From NCBI RefSeq assembly GCF_047553045.1, contig NZ_CP180208.1, positions 2,790,001 through 2,854,000 of the forward strand: DNA of 64,000 nt. Reading direction: 5' to 3'. The notes beneath the pieces were generated by a model, which made no database searches, was not told where the DNA came from, and saw only the letters and a list, made by a program, of their open reading frames with translations. This DNA is from Sphingomonas_L flavalba_A (lineage in GTDB: Bacteria; Pseudomonadota; Alphaproteobacteria; Sphingomonadales; Sphingomonadaceae). Shown piece after piece: positions 17,950 through 27,650 of this stretch (positions are counted from its first letter, which is position 1; every line of letters begins with the position of its first letter). The translations under genes and the position numbers were made by a program.

Positions 17950-18975
17950 TCAGCCGCCCACCAGCAACGCGACCGCGCCGGCGAAAGCGGCAATGCCCGC
18001 CGCCTGCGCCCAGCCGCCCCAGCGCGCCACCGCCGCCGCCCGGTCCGCCCCGGCAATGCCCAGTCCATAGCGGATCACCCGCGCGACCACGCCCCCTGCC
18101 GCCGCCGCCAGAGCGGCCAGCCACAGCGCCCCCGCCGACGCGAACAGCGCCGTTGCCGCCAGTGCCCACGCCGCAGCAGGGGCAAAAGCGGCAACCAGCG
18201 CCGCGCGCTCCTCCGCCGCCGCGCGCATCCGCCCGGCGGCGACACGCAGCGCCACCGCCAGTGCATGCGGCCCGTCCGCCGCCGCCAGCGCCGCCAGCGC
18301 CGGCCCGCCGATGCGCGGTTCGCCCGCAAACATCTCCGCCGCCGTGGCGCCACGCTCGGCAAGCCGGGCCAGCACCGCCCGTTCCGCCGGTCGCACCGCC
18401 GCGGCCAACGTCGCAATTCCGGCCGCAAGCCCGCCTTCGCGGGCGCAGGCATCGGCAATCCGTTCGATCAGGGCCGGGGTCAGACTGGGGCTGGCGCGTT
18501 CGATCAGGCTGACCGCGCGGGGCGGCGGCGGTGCCGGCGGCGGCAGGCCCAGCGCCTGTTCAATGGCGCTGAGCGGCGCGACACACGGCGTCACCGGTCG
18601 CCCGGTCGCAAAGCTGAGCGCGGCCAACGTCTCGGTATCGGTCGGGTCGGCCATCGCCGCGACCAGCCCGGTCGGGCCGTCGGCGAACAGGAAAGTCGCC
18701 CGCCGCGCCAGCAACGCACCGTTGACCCCGGCCGGGCGCGGCCGGGCCGGATCGACACTGTCGGCCAGCGGCAGGCCGGTCACCGCGGCAATTGCCGCCG
18801 CCATCGCCGCATCGGCGACATGGCCGTTGCGGACCAGCCAGGTCGTCGGTCGTTCGCCACTGTGCAGGCAGGCGGCGCGCGCCTGCGCGACCCCGCCCGA
18901 ATCGACCACGCCACGCGCGATCAGCGCGGCGAGCAACGCAGCCTGGTCGGCGGCGGGCGCGGGTAGGGTCGCCAT
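17950..18975 (-). CDS. MshEN domain fused to a GspF-like membrane domain, no ATPase
   Basis: This is a 341-aa protein. Residues 10-142 read as a MshEN / GspE N-terminal domain: ALIARGVVDSGGVAQARAAC, WLVRNGHVADAAMAAAIAAV, TGLPLAD and AMADPTDTETLAALSFATGR. After a Pro linker (about 144-153), residues 165-300 resemble one T2SSF (GspF) repeat: a helical bundle with ARLAERGATAAEMFAGEP, then RVAAGRMRAAAEERAAL leading into membrane helices at about 263-300. A last helix lies at 322-340. No Walker A, Walker B or zinc module is present. In secretion and pilus ATPases, MshEN can bind cyclic di-GMP and GspF is the platform protein the ATPase turns; here the two are joined directly. The start is the ATG at 18975 with GGCGGGGGA before it. 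Domain calls are by eye. Confidence 0.62.
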   Translation of the reverse strand: MATLPAPAADQAALLAALIARGVVDSGGVAQARAACLHSGERPTTWLVRNGHVADAAMAAAIAAVTGLPLADSVDPARPRPAGVNGALLARRATFLFADGPTGLVAAMADPTDTETLAALSFATGRPVTPCVAPLSAIEQALGLPPPAPPPPRAVSLIERASPSLTPALIERIADACAREGGLAAGIATLAAAVRPAERAVLARLAERGATAAEMFAGEPRIGGPALAALAAADGPHALAVALRVAAGRMRAAAEERAALVAAFAPAAAWALAATALFASAGALWLAALAAAAGGVVARVIRYGLGIAGADRAAAVARWGGWAQAAGIAAFAGAVALLVGG

Positions 18976-19148
18976 TCCCCCGCCTCTAGCGCGCTTCGCC
19001 CGCCATCGCCACCCCGCCGCCACGGCCCGTCTCGTTACGCCACCGTATCGGCGGATTTGGGGAACGGCGCAAAACGGCGTATAGAGGGCGGGTCAGGTCG
19101 GGCGGTGCGCCCGCGACGCGCACCGCTTCCCGGCCCAGCGACGGGAGA

Positions 19149-19946
19149 ATGGCGATGGACACGGCACTGCCTGCTTCCTCCACTCCGGTTCCCGGCACCC
19201 CGACGCTCAGGCGCATCGGCACCGCCGATCTGCGCTGGGCGCTGGCGGCGGGCTGGCGCGATTTCCGGGCGCGGCGCGGCGACCTGATCTTCGCCGGGCT
19301 GCTCTATCCGGTCATCGGGTTGCTGGTCAGCGGTCTGGCGCTCGACCGGCGGCTGTTCGCGCTCGCCTTTCCGCTGATCGCCGGCATTTCCATCCTCGGC
19401 CCGGCGGTCAGCGCCGGCTTCTACGAACTCGCCCGGCGGCGGGAGGCCGGGCTGGATTCCGGCTGGCGCCATTTCTTCGATCCGGTACGTGGTCGCTCGC
19501 GGGTGCCGTTGGCGACGCTGACGCTGGTCCTCGCGGTGCTGTTCATGGCATGGCTCGCCGCCGCCTGGGCGGTCTACGGCGCGACGATGGGGCGCGCGCC
19601 GCCCGCCGATGCCGCCGCCTTCGCCGCCCGGCTGTTCACCACGGCGGACGGCTGGACGATGATCCTGCTCGGCAATCTCGTCGGGCTGGCCTTCGCCGTC
19701 GCCACCCTCGCGATCAGCGCGGTGTCCTTCCCGATGGTCGTCGACCAGCCGGTCGACGCCGGCACGGCGATGGCGACGTCGCTGCGCGCCTTTTCGGCGA
19801 ACCGGGCGGTGTGGCTGAACTGGGGGCTGCGCGTCGCGCTGATCCTGTTCGTCGCGGCGATCCCGCTGTTCGTCGGGCTGGCGGTGGCACTGCCGGTGCT
19901 CGGCTATGCGACCTGGCACCTCTACACCCGGGCGGTCGCGCGCTGA
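19149..19946 (+). CDS. DUF2189-family integral membrane protein
   Basis: This is a 265-aa protein with about six membrane segments. Signature stretches are LRWALAAGWRDFRARRGDLIFAG at the first helix, VSFPMVVDQPVDAGTAM, and ALPVLGYATWHLYTRAV at the end, all typical of the DUF2189 family. Function is not established; members are often near respiratory or envelope genes. The gene starts at the ATG at 19149 (GGGAGA upstream) and is divergent from the secretion-like cluster. Its stop codon abuts the stop of the convergent outer-membrane efflux gene with no intervening base. Confidence 0.8.
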   Translation: MAMDTALPASSTPVPGTPTLRRIGTADLRWALAAGWRDFRARRGDLIFAGLLYPVIGLLVSGLALDRRLFALAFPLIAGISILGPAVSAGFYELARRREAGLDSGWRHFFDPVRGRSRVPLATLTLVLAVLFMAWLAAAWAVYGATMGRAPPADAAAFAARLFTTADGWTMILLGNLVGLAFAVATLAISAVSFPMVVDQPVDAGTAMATSLRAFSANRAVWLNWGLRVALILFVAAIPLFVGLAVALPVLGYATWHLYTRAVAR

Positions 19947-21356
19947 TCAGCCCCCGGCCGGCGCCGCCATGTCGACCAGCTGGTCGCCGCCAAGCGCGCG
20001 GTAGACGGCAACAAGGTTGGCGGCACGCGCCAGCCGCGTCGCGGCGACGGTGCGGCGCGCCTGATACAGCGTGCGCTGGGCGTCGAGCAGGGCAAGGTAG
20101 CCGTCGATCCCCTGTTCGTAACGGGCGGTGGTCAGGGTCAGTGTATCGACCGCCGCTTCCTGCCGGCGGATGTCGGCGGCAAGCTGCTCGTCGATCGTCG
20201 CGCGGCGGGCCAGCGCGCTGACCACGTCGCTGAACGCGGTCTGGATCGCCTTCTGATACTGGGCAAGGGCAGCGTCGCGCTGTGCCTTCGCATAAGCAAG
20301 GTTGCCGCGATTGGCCCCGCCGTCGAAGATCGGCAGCGTCGCCTGCGGCGCCACCTGCCAGGTGAACGCGTCACCGGTGAACAGCGCGGACAGCGCGCCG
20401 CTGGCCAGCCCGGCAACCGCCGTCAGCGAAATGGTCGGGAAAAAGGCCGCACGCGCGGCGCCGATCCGGGCGTTGGCGGCGCGCAGGCCGTATTCGGCCT
20501 GCACCACATCCGGCCGGCGCAGCAGGATACGTGAATCCAGCCCGGCCGGCACCACCGCCAGCAGCCCCTCGACTGTCTCAATCGCCGCCGGCAACGCCGC
20601 GTCGGCAACCGGCGCGCCGACCAGCAGCTCCAGCGCCGCGCGGTCCTGCGCAACCTGCGCGGTCAATTGCGCCTTGTCCGAACTGGCCTGCGCCAGCACC
20701 GTTTCGGCCTGGCGCAGCGCGGTGCGCGGCGCGACGCCACCTTCCAGCCGGGCACGGGTCAGCGCGACGCTACGCGCCGCACTCGCCTCGGTTTCGGTGG
20801 CGATGGTCAGCAGGCTGCGGTCGGTGGCCAGCGCCAGATAGGTGACGGCGACTTCCGCGACCAGGCTCAGTCGCGCCGCGCGCAGCGCCGCCTCGGTTCC
20901 CAGATAATCGTCGAACGCGGCGGCGCTCAAACTGCCGAGCCGCCCGAACAGGTCAACCTCGAACCCGCTCAGCCCGCCGTTCAGCGTATAGGCCTTGCTG
21001 ATCCTGTCGCCGCTTTCCCCGACGCTGCCGCGCCCGCTGACGTCGACCGGGGGCAGCAGTCGCGCGTCCGCCACCCGCGCGGTTGCGCGCGCCGCTGCGA
21101 CATTGGCGACGGCGCGGCGCAGGTCCTGGTTGTTGGCCAGCGCCTGGTCGATGATCGCCTGCAGGGCGGGGTCGGCGAACATCGCGCGATAGGTCAGCGT
21201 CGGCAACGCCGCCTCATCGGCGCGCAGCTCCGCCGCCCCGGCCGGCCAGGACGGCGGGATCGCCGGTTCCGGCCGCTGATAGGCGGGCGCCATGCTGCAC
21301 CCGGCCAGCGCGGTCACCGCCGCCAGCGCGGCCAGCCGGTTGCGGAGGCGGGTCAC
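19947..21356 (-). CDS. RND efflux outer-membrane lipoprotein (OprM/NodT family)
   Basis: This is a 469-aa outer-membrane factor. A GTG start at 21356, overlapping the RND pump stop (GTGA), gives a lipoprotein signal ending LAGC (Cys 20). Two similar halves follow, as in TolC-like proteins: FEVDLFGRLGSLSAAAFDDYL and the repeat-characteristic RPDVVQAEYGLRAANARIGAARAAFFPTISL. The trimer forms the outer-membrane channel that completes the tripartite pump. It is the last gene of an adaptor-pump-channel operon. Confidence 0.93.
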   Translation of the reverse strand: MTRLRNRLAALAAVTALAGCSMAPAYQRPEPAIPPSWPAGAAELRADEAALPTLTYRAMFADPALQAIIDQALANNQDLRRAVANVAAARATARVADARLLPPVDVSGRGSVGESGDRISKAYTLNGGLSGFEVDLFGRLGSLSAAAFDDYLGTEAALRAARLSLVAEVAVTYLALATDRSLLTIATETEASAARSVALTRARLEGGVAPRTALRQAETVLAQASSDKAQLTAQVAQDRAALELLVGAPVADAALPAAIETVEGLLAVVPAGLDSRILLRRPDVVQAEYGLRAANARIGAARAAFFPTISLTAVAGLASGALSALFTGDAFTWQVAPQATLPIFDGGANRGNLAYAKAQRDAALAQYQKAIQTAFSDVVSALARRATIDEQLAADIRRQEAAVDTLTLTTARYEQGIDGYLALLDAQRTLYQARRTVAATRLARAANLVAVYRALGGDQLVDMAAPAGG

Positions 21357-24300
21357 GCCACCGCCTCCGTCGCCGGGGCATGGCCACGGAACAGCCGCCG
21401 GACCAGCACGAAGAACAGCGGCACGAAGAAAATGGCGAGCAGCGACGCGGTCAGCATCCCGCCGATCACCGCCGTGCCGATCGCGATCCGGCTCTGCGCG
21501 CCGGCGCCGGTCGACAAAGCGAGCGGCAACACGCCGAAGATGAACGCCATGCTGGTCATCAGGATCGGGCGCAGGCGGATGCGCGCCGCTTCCAGCGCCG
21601 CGTCGATCGGGCTTCGCCCTTCCTTCTCGGCGCGCTCGGCGAACTCGACGATCAGGATCGCGTTCTTCGCCGACAAGCCCATCGTCGTCAGCAGGCCGAC
21701 CTGGAAATAGACGTCGTTCTCCAGCCCGCGCAGCGCCACCGCCAGCGTCGCGCCAACCAGCCCGAGCGGAATGACGAGGATCACCGCCAGCGGGATCGAC
21801 CAGCTTTCGTACAGCGCGGCAAGACACAGGAAGATGACGAGCAGCGACAGCGCATACAGATAGGGCGCCTGCCCGCCGGACAATTGCTCCTGATAGGACA
21901 GGCCGGTCCAGGCCAGGGCAACCCCCGGCATCTCCGCCACCAGCTCGGCCATCCGCTTCATCGCGTCGCCGGAACTGCTGCCAGCGGCGGCATCGCCCTC
22001 GATCTCATAGGACGCAACGCCGTTGAAGCGGCCCAGCGTGTTGGGCGTCTGCTCCCAATGGGTGGAGGCGAACGCGGAAAACGGCGCCATCTCGCCGGAA
22101 GAAGCGCGGACGAACCACGCACCCAGATCCTCCGGCCGGCTGCGGAACGGCGCATCGCCCTGGACATAGACGCGCTTCACCCGGCCGCGGTCGACGAAGT
22201 CGTTGACGTAATTGCCGCCCCACGCCGCCGACAGGGTCGAATCGACATCGGACTGCGCAATGCCGAGCGCGGCCACCTTCTCCTGATCGACGGAGACCGA
22301 CAGGGTCGGCGAATCCTCCAGGCTGTTCTGGCGTACCGAGGTCAGCACCGGGTCGGCATTGGCGGTGGCGAGCAGCGTCGCCAGCCGCTGCTTGAACTCC
22401 TCGCGGCTGAGGCCGCCGGCATTGAGCAGTTCCATCGAGAAACCGCTCGACTGGCCAAGGCCGCGGATCGGCGGCGGGTTAAGCACGAACACCTGCGCGT
22501 CGCGCAGATGGGCGAGCGCGGCATTGGCGCGGCGGTTGATCGCGGCGGCGCTGTTGTCCTTGCCCGGCCGCTCGTCCCACGGCTTCAGCGACAGGAAACC
22601 GCGCCCGGCATTCTGGCCCTGCCCGGCCTGGCTGGCGCCGCTGACCGTATAGACGGTGGCGATATTGTCGCTTTCCTCCTCGCGGAAATAACGTTCGATC
22701 TCCAGCGCGGCGGCCAGAGTGCGGCTCTGCGTCGCGCCGGGCGGCAACGTATACTGGAGCGACGCCCGCCCCTGATCCTCCGCCGGAAGGAAACCGGTCG
22801 GCAGCCGGATGAAGGTAACGACCAGCACCGCCAGCACCGCCGCGAACACCAGCAGGGCGGCCGGCACCCGTTCGAAGATCGCCCGCACCGCGTCGCGATA
22901 GCGCTTCGACATCCGCGCGAACCAGGCGTTGAACCGGTCGCCGGCACGGCGGGCGCCGGCGACGAAGCGGTTGCCACCCTCCGCGTCGTCCGTAGCGCCG
23001 GCGGGCCGCCGTTTCAGCAGCGACGCGGTCAGTGCCGGGGTCAGGATCAGCGCGACCAGCACCGACAGCACCATCGACGACACCATGGTGATCGAAAACT
23101 GTTTATAGATCACCCCGGTCGATCCGCCGAAAAACGCCATCGGCAGGAACACGGCGGACAGCACCAGCGCAATCGCGACCAGCGCGGTCTGGATCTCGCC
23201 CATCGACTTGATCGTCGCTTCGCGCGCGGTCAGGTGCGGCTCCTCCTCCATCACCCGCTCGACATTCTCGACGACGACGATCGCGTCGTCGACCAGCAAG
23301 CCGATGGCAAGAGCCAGCCCGAACAGAGTCAGGGTGTTGATCGTGAAACCGGCGGCGGCGAGGATGCCGAACGTGCCGAGCAGTACCACCGGCACCGCGA
23401 TCGCCGGGATCAGCGTCGCCCGCCAGCTTTGCAGGAACACGAACATCACCAGCACGACGAGGATGATCGCCTCGATCAGCGTCTTCACCACCTCGATGAT
23501 CGACAGGCGGATGAAGGCGGTGGAATCGTTCGGCAGAGCGTAAGTCACACCGGGCGGAAAACTGTTGGCCGCCCGTTCCTGGATGAAGGCGCGCACCTGG
23601 CGCGCGGTCTTCAGCGCATCGGCGCCGGGCGCGAGCTGCACGGCGATGCCGGCGCCGGGGTGGCCGTTCAGCCGGCTGACGGTGGAATAGCTCTCGCTGC
23701 CCAGCTCGACGCGGGCGACATCCTGCAACAGCACCTTGGCGCCGTCGCTCTGGGTTTTCAGGATGATGTTGCGGAACTGTTCGGGCGTGCTCAGCCGCGA
23801 CCGGGCGGTGACGACGGCGTTCAGCATCTGGTCGTCGGGTGCCGGCTGGCCGCCGATCTGGCCGGCGGCGACCTGGGTATTCTGCGCCTGAATCGCCTGG
23901 ATCACATCGCGCGGGATCAGCTTGTAATTGGCCAGCTTGAACGGATCGAGCCAGATGCGCATCGCATATTGCGATCCGAACACATTCACGTCGCCGACGC
24001 CGTCGATCCGGCTGATGTCGTCCTGCAGAGTACTGGTCAGGAAATCGCTGACGTCGCGGCTCGTCATCCGATCGGTCTGGTCATAGATCGACAAAACCAT
24101 CAGAAAATCGGCGTTTGACTTGGTGACCACCAGCCCTTGCTGCTGCACCTGCTGGGGCAGCCGGGGCAGCGCCTGCTGCACCTTGTTCTGTACCTGCACC
24201 TGGGCGATGTCGGGGTCGGTACCCTTAGCGAAGGTGACCGACACGTTGACCCGCCCGGCCGAACTGGACGAGGACGAGAAATACAGCAGCCCGTCGATGC

Positions 24301-24514
24301 CGGTCAGCTGCTGCTCGATGATCTGGGTAACGCTGTTCTCGACCGTTTCGGCCGACGCGCCGGGATAGGCGGCGCGGATGTTGACCGACGGCGGCGCGAT
24401 GTCCGGATATTGCTCGACCGGCAGGGTCAGGATGCCGCCGAGCCCGACCAGCATCACGACAATCGCGATGACCCAGGCGAAGATCGGCCGGTCGATGAAG
24501 ACGCGCGACAGCAT
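21353..24514 (-). CDS. RND multidrug efflux pump, HAE1 (AcrB/MexB) family
   Basis: This is a 1053-aa inner-membrane proton antiporter that pumps hydrophobic compounds from the periplasm through the partner channel. It opens with MLSRVFIDRPIFAWVIAIVV, the classic AcrB start. Proton relay residues are in place: the two Asp in LLVDDAIVVVENV and the Lys in GLSAKNAILIVEFAERAEKE. Porter-domain motifs such as NRRANAALAHLRDAQVFVLN and the twelve-helix layout with two large periplasmic loops are visible. It starts 3 bases after the adaptor stop. Substrates cannot be read from sequence, and no dedicated repressor gene is adjacent. Confidence 0.96.
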   Translation of the reverse strand: MLSRVFIDRPIFAWVIAIVVMLVGLGGILTLPVEQYPDIAPPSVNIRAAYPGASAETVENSVTQIIEQQLTGIDGLLYFSSSSSSAGRVNVSVTFAKGTDPDIAQVQVQNKVQQALPRLPQQVQQQGLVVTKSNADFLMVLSIYDQTDRMTSRDVSDFLTSTLQDDISRIDGVGDVNVFGSQYAMRIWLDPFKLANYKLIPRDVIQAIQAQNTQVAAGQIGGQPAPDDQMLNAVVTARSRLSTPEQFRNIILKTQSDGAKVLLQDVARVELGSESYSTVSRLNGHPGAGIAVQLAPGADALKTARQVRAFIQERAANSFPPGVTYALPNDSTAFIRLSIIEVVKTLIEAIILVVLVMFVFLQSWRATLIPAIAVPVVLLGTFGILAAAGFTINTLTLFGLALAIGLLVDDAIVVVENVERVMEEEPHLTAREATIKSMGEIQTALVAIALVLSAVFLPMAFFGGSTGVIYKQFSITMVSSMVLSVLVALILTPALTASLLKRRPAGATDDAEGGNRFVAGARRAGDRFNAWFARMSKRYRDAVRAIFERVPAALLVFAAVLAVLVVTFIRLPTGFLPAEDQGRASLQYTLPPGATQSRTLAAALEIERYFREEESDNIATVYTVSGASQAGQGQNAGRGFLSLKPWDERPGKDNSAAAINRRANAALAHLRDAQVFVLNPPPIRGLGQSSGFSMELLNAGGLSREEFKQRLATLLATANADPVLTSVRQNSLEDSPTLSVSVDQEKVAALGIAQSDVDSTLSAAWGGNYVNDFVDRGRVKRVYVQGDAPFRSRPEDLGAWFVRASSGEMAPFSAFASTHWEQTPNTLGRFNGVASYEIEGDAAAGSSSGDAMKRMAELVAEMPGVALAWTGLSYQEQLSGGQAPYLYALSLLVIFLCLAALYESWSIPLAVILVIPLGLVGATLAVALRGLENDVYFQVGLLTTMGLSAKNAILIVEFAERAEKEGRSPIDAALEAARIRLRPILMTSMAFIFGVLPLALSTGAGAQSRIAIGTAVIGGMLTASLLAIFFVPLFFVLVRRLFRGHAPATEAVA

Positions 24515-24517
24515 GGG

Positions 24518-25678
24518 TTAACTGCCCGCGCCGCGGCCGGTGGCGGCCGGGGCGGCCTTCGACCCCGCCGGCACCGGTTTCACCTTTTCCCCCTGCTTGA
24601 TCCGCCCCAGCCCCTCGACGATCACCCGGTCGCCCGCCTTCAGCCCGGCGGTGACCAGCCAGGCGTCGCCTACCGTCCGGTCCGCGACGATCGGCCGCGA
24701 CACCGCCTTGTCGTCCGGGCCGACCAGCACCACCGTCGCCTTGCCGGTCGGGTCGCGCGACACGCCCTGCTGCGGCACCAGCATCGCGTTTTGCGCGGTC
24801 ATCTGCGACAGGCTGGCACGCACGTACATGCCGGGCAGCAACAGGCCGGACGGGTTCGGGAAGCGGGCGCGCAGCGTCACCGCGCCGGTGCTCTGGTTGA
24901 CAGTGACCTCGCTGAACTCCAGCCGGCCGGGCAGCGGATAGTCGCTGCCGTCCTCCAGCTTCAGCCGAACCTCGGCGCTCGACGGGGTGGCGCCGCCGCT
25001 CGCCAGACTGCGGCGCAGCGCCAGCAGCTCGGTGCTCGACTGTTGGATGTCGACGAAGATCGGGTCGAGCCGCTGGATCGTCGCCAGCGCCTGCGTCTGG
25101 TTGGCGGTGACCAGCGCGCCGGTGGTGACGAGGGACCGGCCGATGCGACCGGCGATCGGCGCCGGCACACTGGTGAAACGCAGGTTGATCCGCGCCGCCT
25201 CCAACTGGGCACGGCTTTGGGCGATCGCCGCCTCGGCCTGGCGGGCGGCGGCGAGCGCGTCGGTATAATCCTGCTTGGCGACCGCCTCGATCTCGGCGAG
25301 CGGGCGGTAACGGTCGGCCCTGGCCTTCGCCGCGCCATAGACCGCCTGGGCGTTGGCCAGATTCGCTTCCGCCTGGCTGACGGCGGCACGGTACAGGCTG
25401 GGGTCTATCTGGTAGAGGGTCTGGCCGGCGCCAACCATGCCGCCTTCGGCGAACTGCCGCGCCTTGATGATGCCGGAAACCTGCGGGCGGACCTCGGACG
25501 TCTCGAACGCGGCAGTGCGGCCCGCCAGCTCGCTGAACAACGGCACCGCCTCGGTCTTCACCACGACATAGCCGGCCTCCGGCACGCGGGTCTCGCGGTC
25601 GTCTCCGCCCCCGGCGCAACCGCTCAGGACGAGCGCGAGCATCGCCATCGGCAGCACGATTCCCGCCTTGGCCTTCAT
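24518..25678 (-). CDS. RND efflux periplasmic adaptor (membrane fusion protein, AcrA-like)
   Basis: This is a 386-aa lipoprotein adaptor. The start is the ATG at 25678 with AGAAGGAA upstream. A lipobox LVLSGC lies at about residues 14-19. The hairpin and lipoyl region contain VRPQVSGIIKARQFAEGGMV and LYQIDPSLYRAAVSQAEANLANAQA, followed by the second lipoyl half (FTSVPAPIAGRIGRSLV) and beta-barrel (LPGMYVRASL). It bridges the RND pump and the outer-membrane factor. It is first in the operon. Upstream, 25679-25921 is a 243-base gap without a gene that must hold the operon promoter; no clear operator was found there. Confidence 0.94.
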   Translation of the reverse strand: MKAKAGIVLPMAMLALVLSGCAGGGDDRETRVPEAGYVVVKTEAVPLFSELAGRTAAFETSEVRPQVSGIIKARQFAEGGMVGAGQTLYQIDPSLYRAAVSQAEANLANAQAVYGAAKARADRYRPLAEIEAVAKQDYTDALAAARQAEAAIAQSRAQLEAARINLRFTSVPAPIAGRIGRSLVTTGALVTANQTQALATIQRLDPIFVDIQQSSTELLALRRSLASGGATPSSAEVRLKLEDGSDYPLPGRLEFSEVTVNQSTGAVTLRARFPNPSGLLLPGMYVRASLSQMTAQNAMLVPQQGVSRDPTGKATVVLVGPDDKAVSRPIVADRTVGDAWLVTAGLKAGDRVIVEGLGRIKQGEKVKPVPAGSKAAPAATGRGAGS

Positions 25679-25921
25679 GCGGGCATTCCTTCTACTATCA
25701 CAGGGCGCCGCGGGCGCGACCACCCAAACCGCCTACGGAACGACTGCTGCCCGAATCCGGCGGATTCACGCCATCCATCGGCGATTCGGACGCTGGCGAT
25801 AGGCCATTGGCGGGGCGGAAGGTCAACCCTTGCGCCTGAAAATCAACACGGTTTGGAGATAAAAGCGTCAATCTGGACGGATCAGCTCCGCCATCGCGCC
25901 TTTTCGCCCCCGGAAAGCCGC

Positions 25922-27451
25922 TCAGTCGGCGCCTGACGCGGCCATCGCGGCGGCGGCGGTCGCCGTTGTCGGGGCGCGGGCACGTTCGCCGGGGCGCAGC
26001 GCCATCAGTCGGCCGAGCTGCGCCTTGAACGCCCGCAGCTCAGCCCCGGCGAGCTGCGCGGTCGAGGTGAATTTCACCGACAGCGGATTGACCGGCCGGC
26101 CGCCGCGATACAGCTCGTAATGCAGGTGCGGGCCGGTCGACAGCCCGGTGGATCCGACATAGCCGATCAACTGGCCCTGTCGGACACGCTGGCCATTGCG
26201 CGCGACAATCCGGCTCATATGGGCGTAACCGGTGCCGATATTGCCGGAATGGTTGATCCGCACGTAATTGCCGTGGCCGCCATGGCGCCCGGAAAAGCTG
26301 ACGACGCCGTCCGCCGCCGCGTAGATCGGCGTGCCGGTCGGCGCGCCGAAATCGATGCCCTGGTGCATCCGGCTGTAACCGAGCAGCGGGTGCATCCGCA
26401 TGCCGAAGGACGATGTCTGGCGGCCGGTCACCGGCCGCGCCATCAACCCCTTGCGCTCGCCGACCCCGCTGGTGTCGAACCACTGGCTGCGCCCGGCTTC
26501 TTCCCAGTTGAGTAGCCGCACCTGCCGCTTGCCCTGGCTGAGGCCGGCGTAGAGTAGCTTGCCGGTCTCGGTCTCTCCCGTCTCGGCACGGCGGTGGGCG
26601 ACGATGATGTCGAACGTCGCCGCCGACCCGATCGATTCGACCGGCGTCTTGCTGGCGATCGCCTTCAGATAGGCTTCGACCACCTTGGCCGGCGCCCCGG
26701 CGGCACGGGCCGACCGGTACAGGCTGGAACCGACCGTCCCCTGAATCCGCAGCGGCGTGTCGTCGACCGCGATCGGGATACGGCGGACGCGGAGCGCGCC
26801 GTCGATCCGCTCGACCGCCAGCTTCAGGTCGAAACGGGCACGAAAGCCAAGGCCGTCAAGCGGGCGCGGCTGGTTGCGGTCGGGCCGGCGGCCGAGATGG
26901 ACGTCGAGGCGGGTGCCGGCGGCAATGTCGGTCAGCGGCACGACGCCGCCGACCAGCGCCGCGACGGCCTTCGCCTCGTCGGCGCCGACCCCGGCGCGCT
27001 GGAGGACCCGCGCGAAGCCGTCACCCTGGCCGATCGTCGCGCTGAGCTGGATCGACGGGCGCTCCGGCGTGTCGGTCAGCGGCTGGACCAGTTCGGTCGC
27101 CGCCATCCGCCGCCCGGTGTCGCCGCCCCAGGCGAGCGGGGCAATCGCCAGCGCCCGCGCATTCTCCCACGCGGCGGGGGGCATCGGCGCCGGCGTCGCG
27201 CCGGGTATCGCGTCGGAAAGACCGGGGGACAGCGCCATCGCGGCGGTGCACAGCGCGCCAAGCGTCGCCAGCCCGCGCCACCAGACCGCCGATCCGATGC
27301 GATGGCCGAGGTCGGGCACCAGTTCGACATTGGCGAGGTGGTCGTGAACACGGTCGAGCGGCGATGCAGTGACGACGCGGCGCCCGAATGCGGGCGTGCG
27401 GTCAAGCGCTGCGGCGGCTGAGCCGAATCCGAAGTCCTGGCGCTGATACAA
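25922..27451 (-). CDS. M23-family metallopeptidase, membrane-anchored
   Basis: This protein is about 509 aa if it starts at the TTG at 27451 (LYQRQDFGFG...). A longer frame upstream overlaps the divergent helicase and is not credible. A cytoplasmic N-terminus precedes one membrane helix (about 52-75), then a LysM-less periplasmic region and a C-terminal M23 domain. The domain has YSRMHQGIDFGAPTGTPIYA (first zinc ligands His and Asp), GNYVRINH and GPHLHYE (His of the second motif). M23 enzymes cut peptidoglycan cross-bridges. All zinc residues are present, so it is probably active rather than an EnvC-type activator. The weak spot is the non-ATG start, which lacks a good ribosome site. Confidence 0.85.
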   Translation of the reverse strand: MYQRQDFGFGSAAAALDRTPAFGRRVVTASPLDRVHDHLANVELVPDLGHRIGSAVWWRGLATLGALCTAAMALSPGLSDAIPGATPAPMPPAAWENARALAIAPLAWGGDTGRRMAATELVQPLTDTPERPSIQLSATIGQGDGFARVLQRAGVGADEAKAVAALVGGVVPLTDIAAGTRLDVHLGRRPDRNQPRPLDGLGFRARFDLKLAVERIDGALRVRRIPIAVDDTPLRIQGTVGSSLYRSARAAGAPAKVVEAYLKAIASKTPVESIGSAATFDIIVAHRRAETGETETGKLLYAGLSQGKRQVRLLNWEEAGRSQWFDTSGVGERKGLMARPVTGRQTSSFGMRMHPLLGYSRMHQGIDFGAPTGTPIYAAADGVVSFSGRHGGHGNYVRINHSGNIGTGYAHMSRIVARNGQRVRQGQLIGYVGSTGLSTGPHLHYELYRGGRPVNPLSVKFTSTAQLAGAELRAFKAQLGRLMALRPGERARAPTTATAAAAMAASGAD

Positions 27452-27650
27452 TGTTGGGAAAGCCCCCGAAATCCGCCCCGGCCGCCTAGCGCGCGGTCCG
27501 GCGAAGTACTGTGGCCGGATCACGGTTAAAGTCAAACTAACACAGGCGCGCACGATTTGCCGCTGCGGTGAATCGTTGGCTGCCGGCGATAAAGCGTTCG
27601 GCGGCGCCGCGGCGGTTGCGCTTGACGCGCGCATCGCCGATCTAACGGGC

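Noticed and set aside
16278..18975. Simple duplication of the T2SS gspL-gspM-gspC genes
   Set aside because: The proteins differ clearly in length and sequence from those at 2417-5542, the L-like protein lacks the actin-like domain, and gene order differs, so a recent duplication is unlikely.
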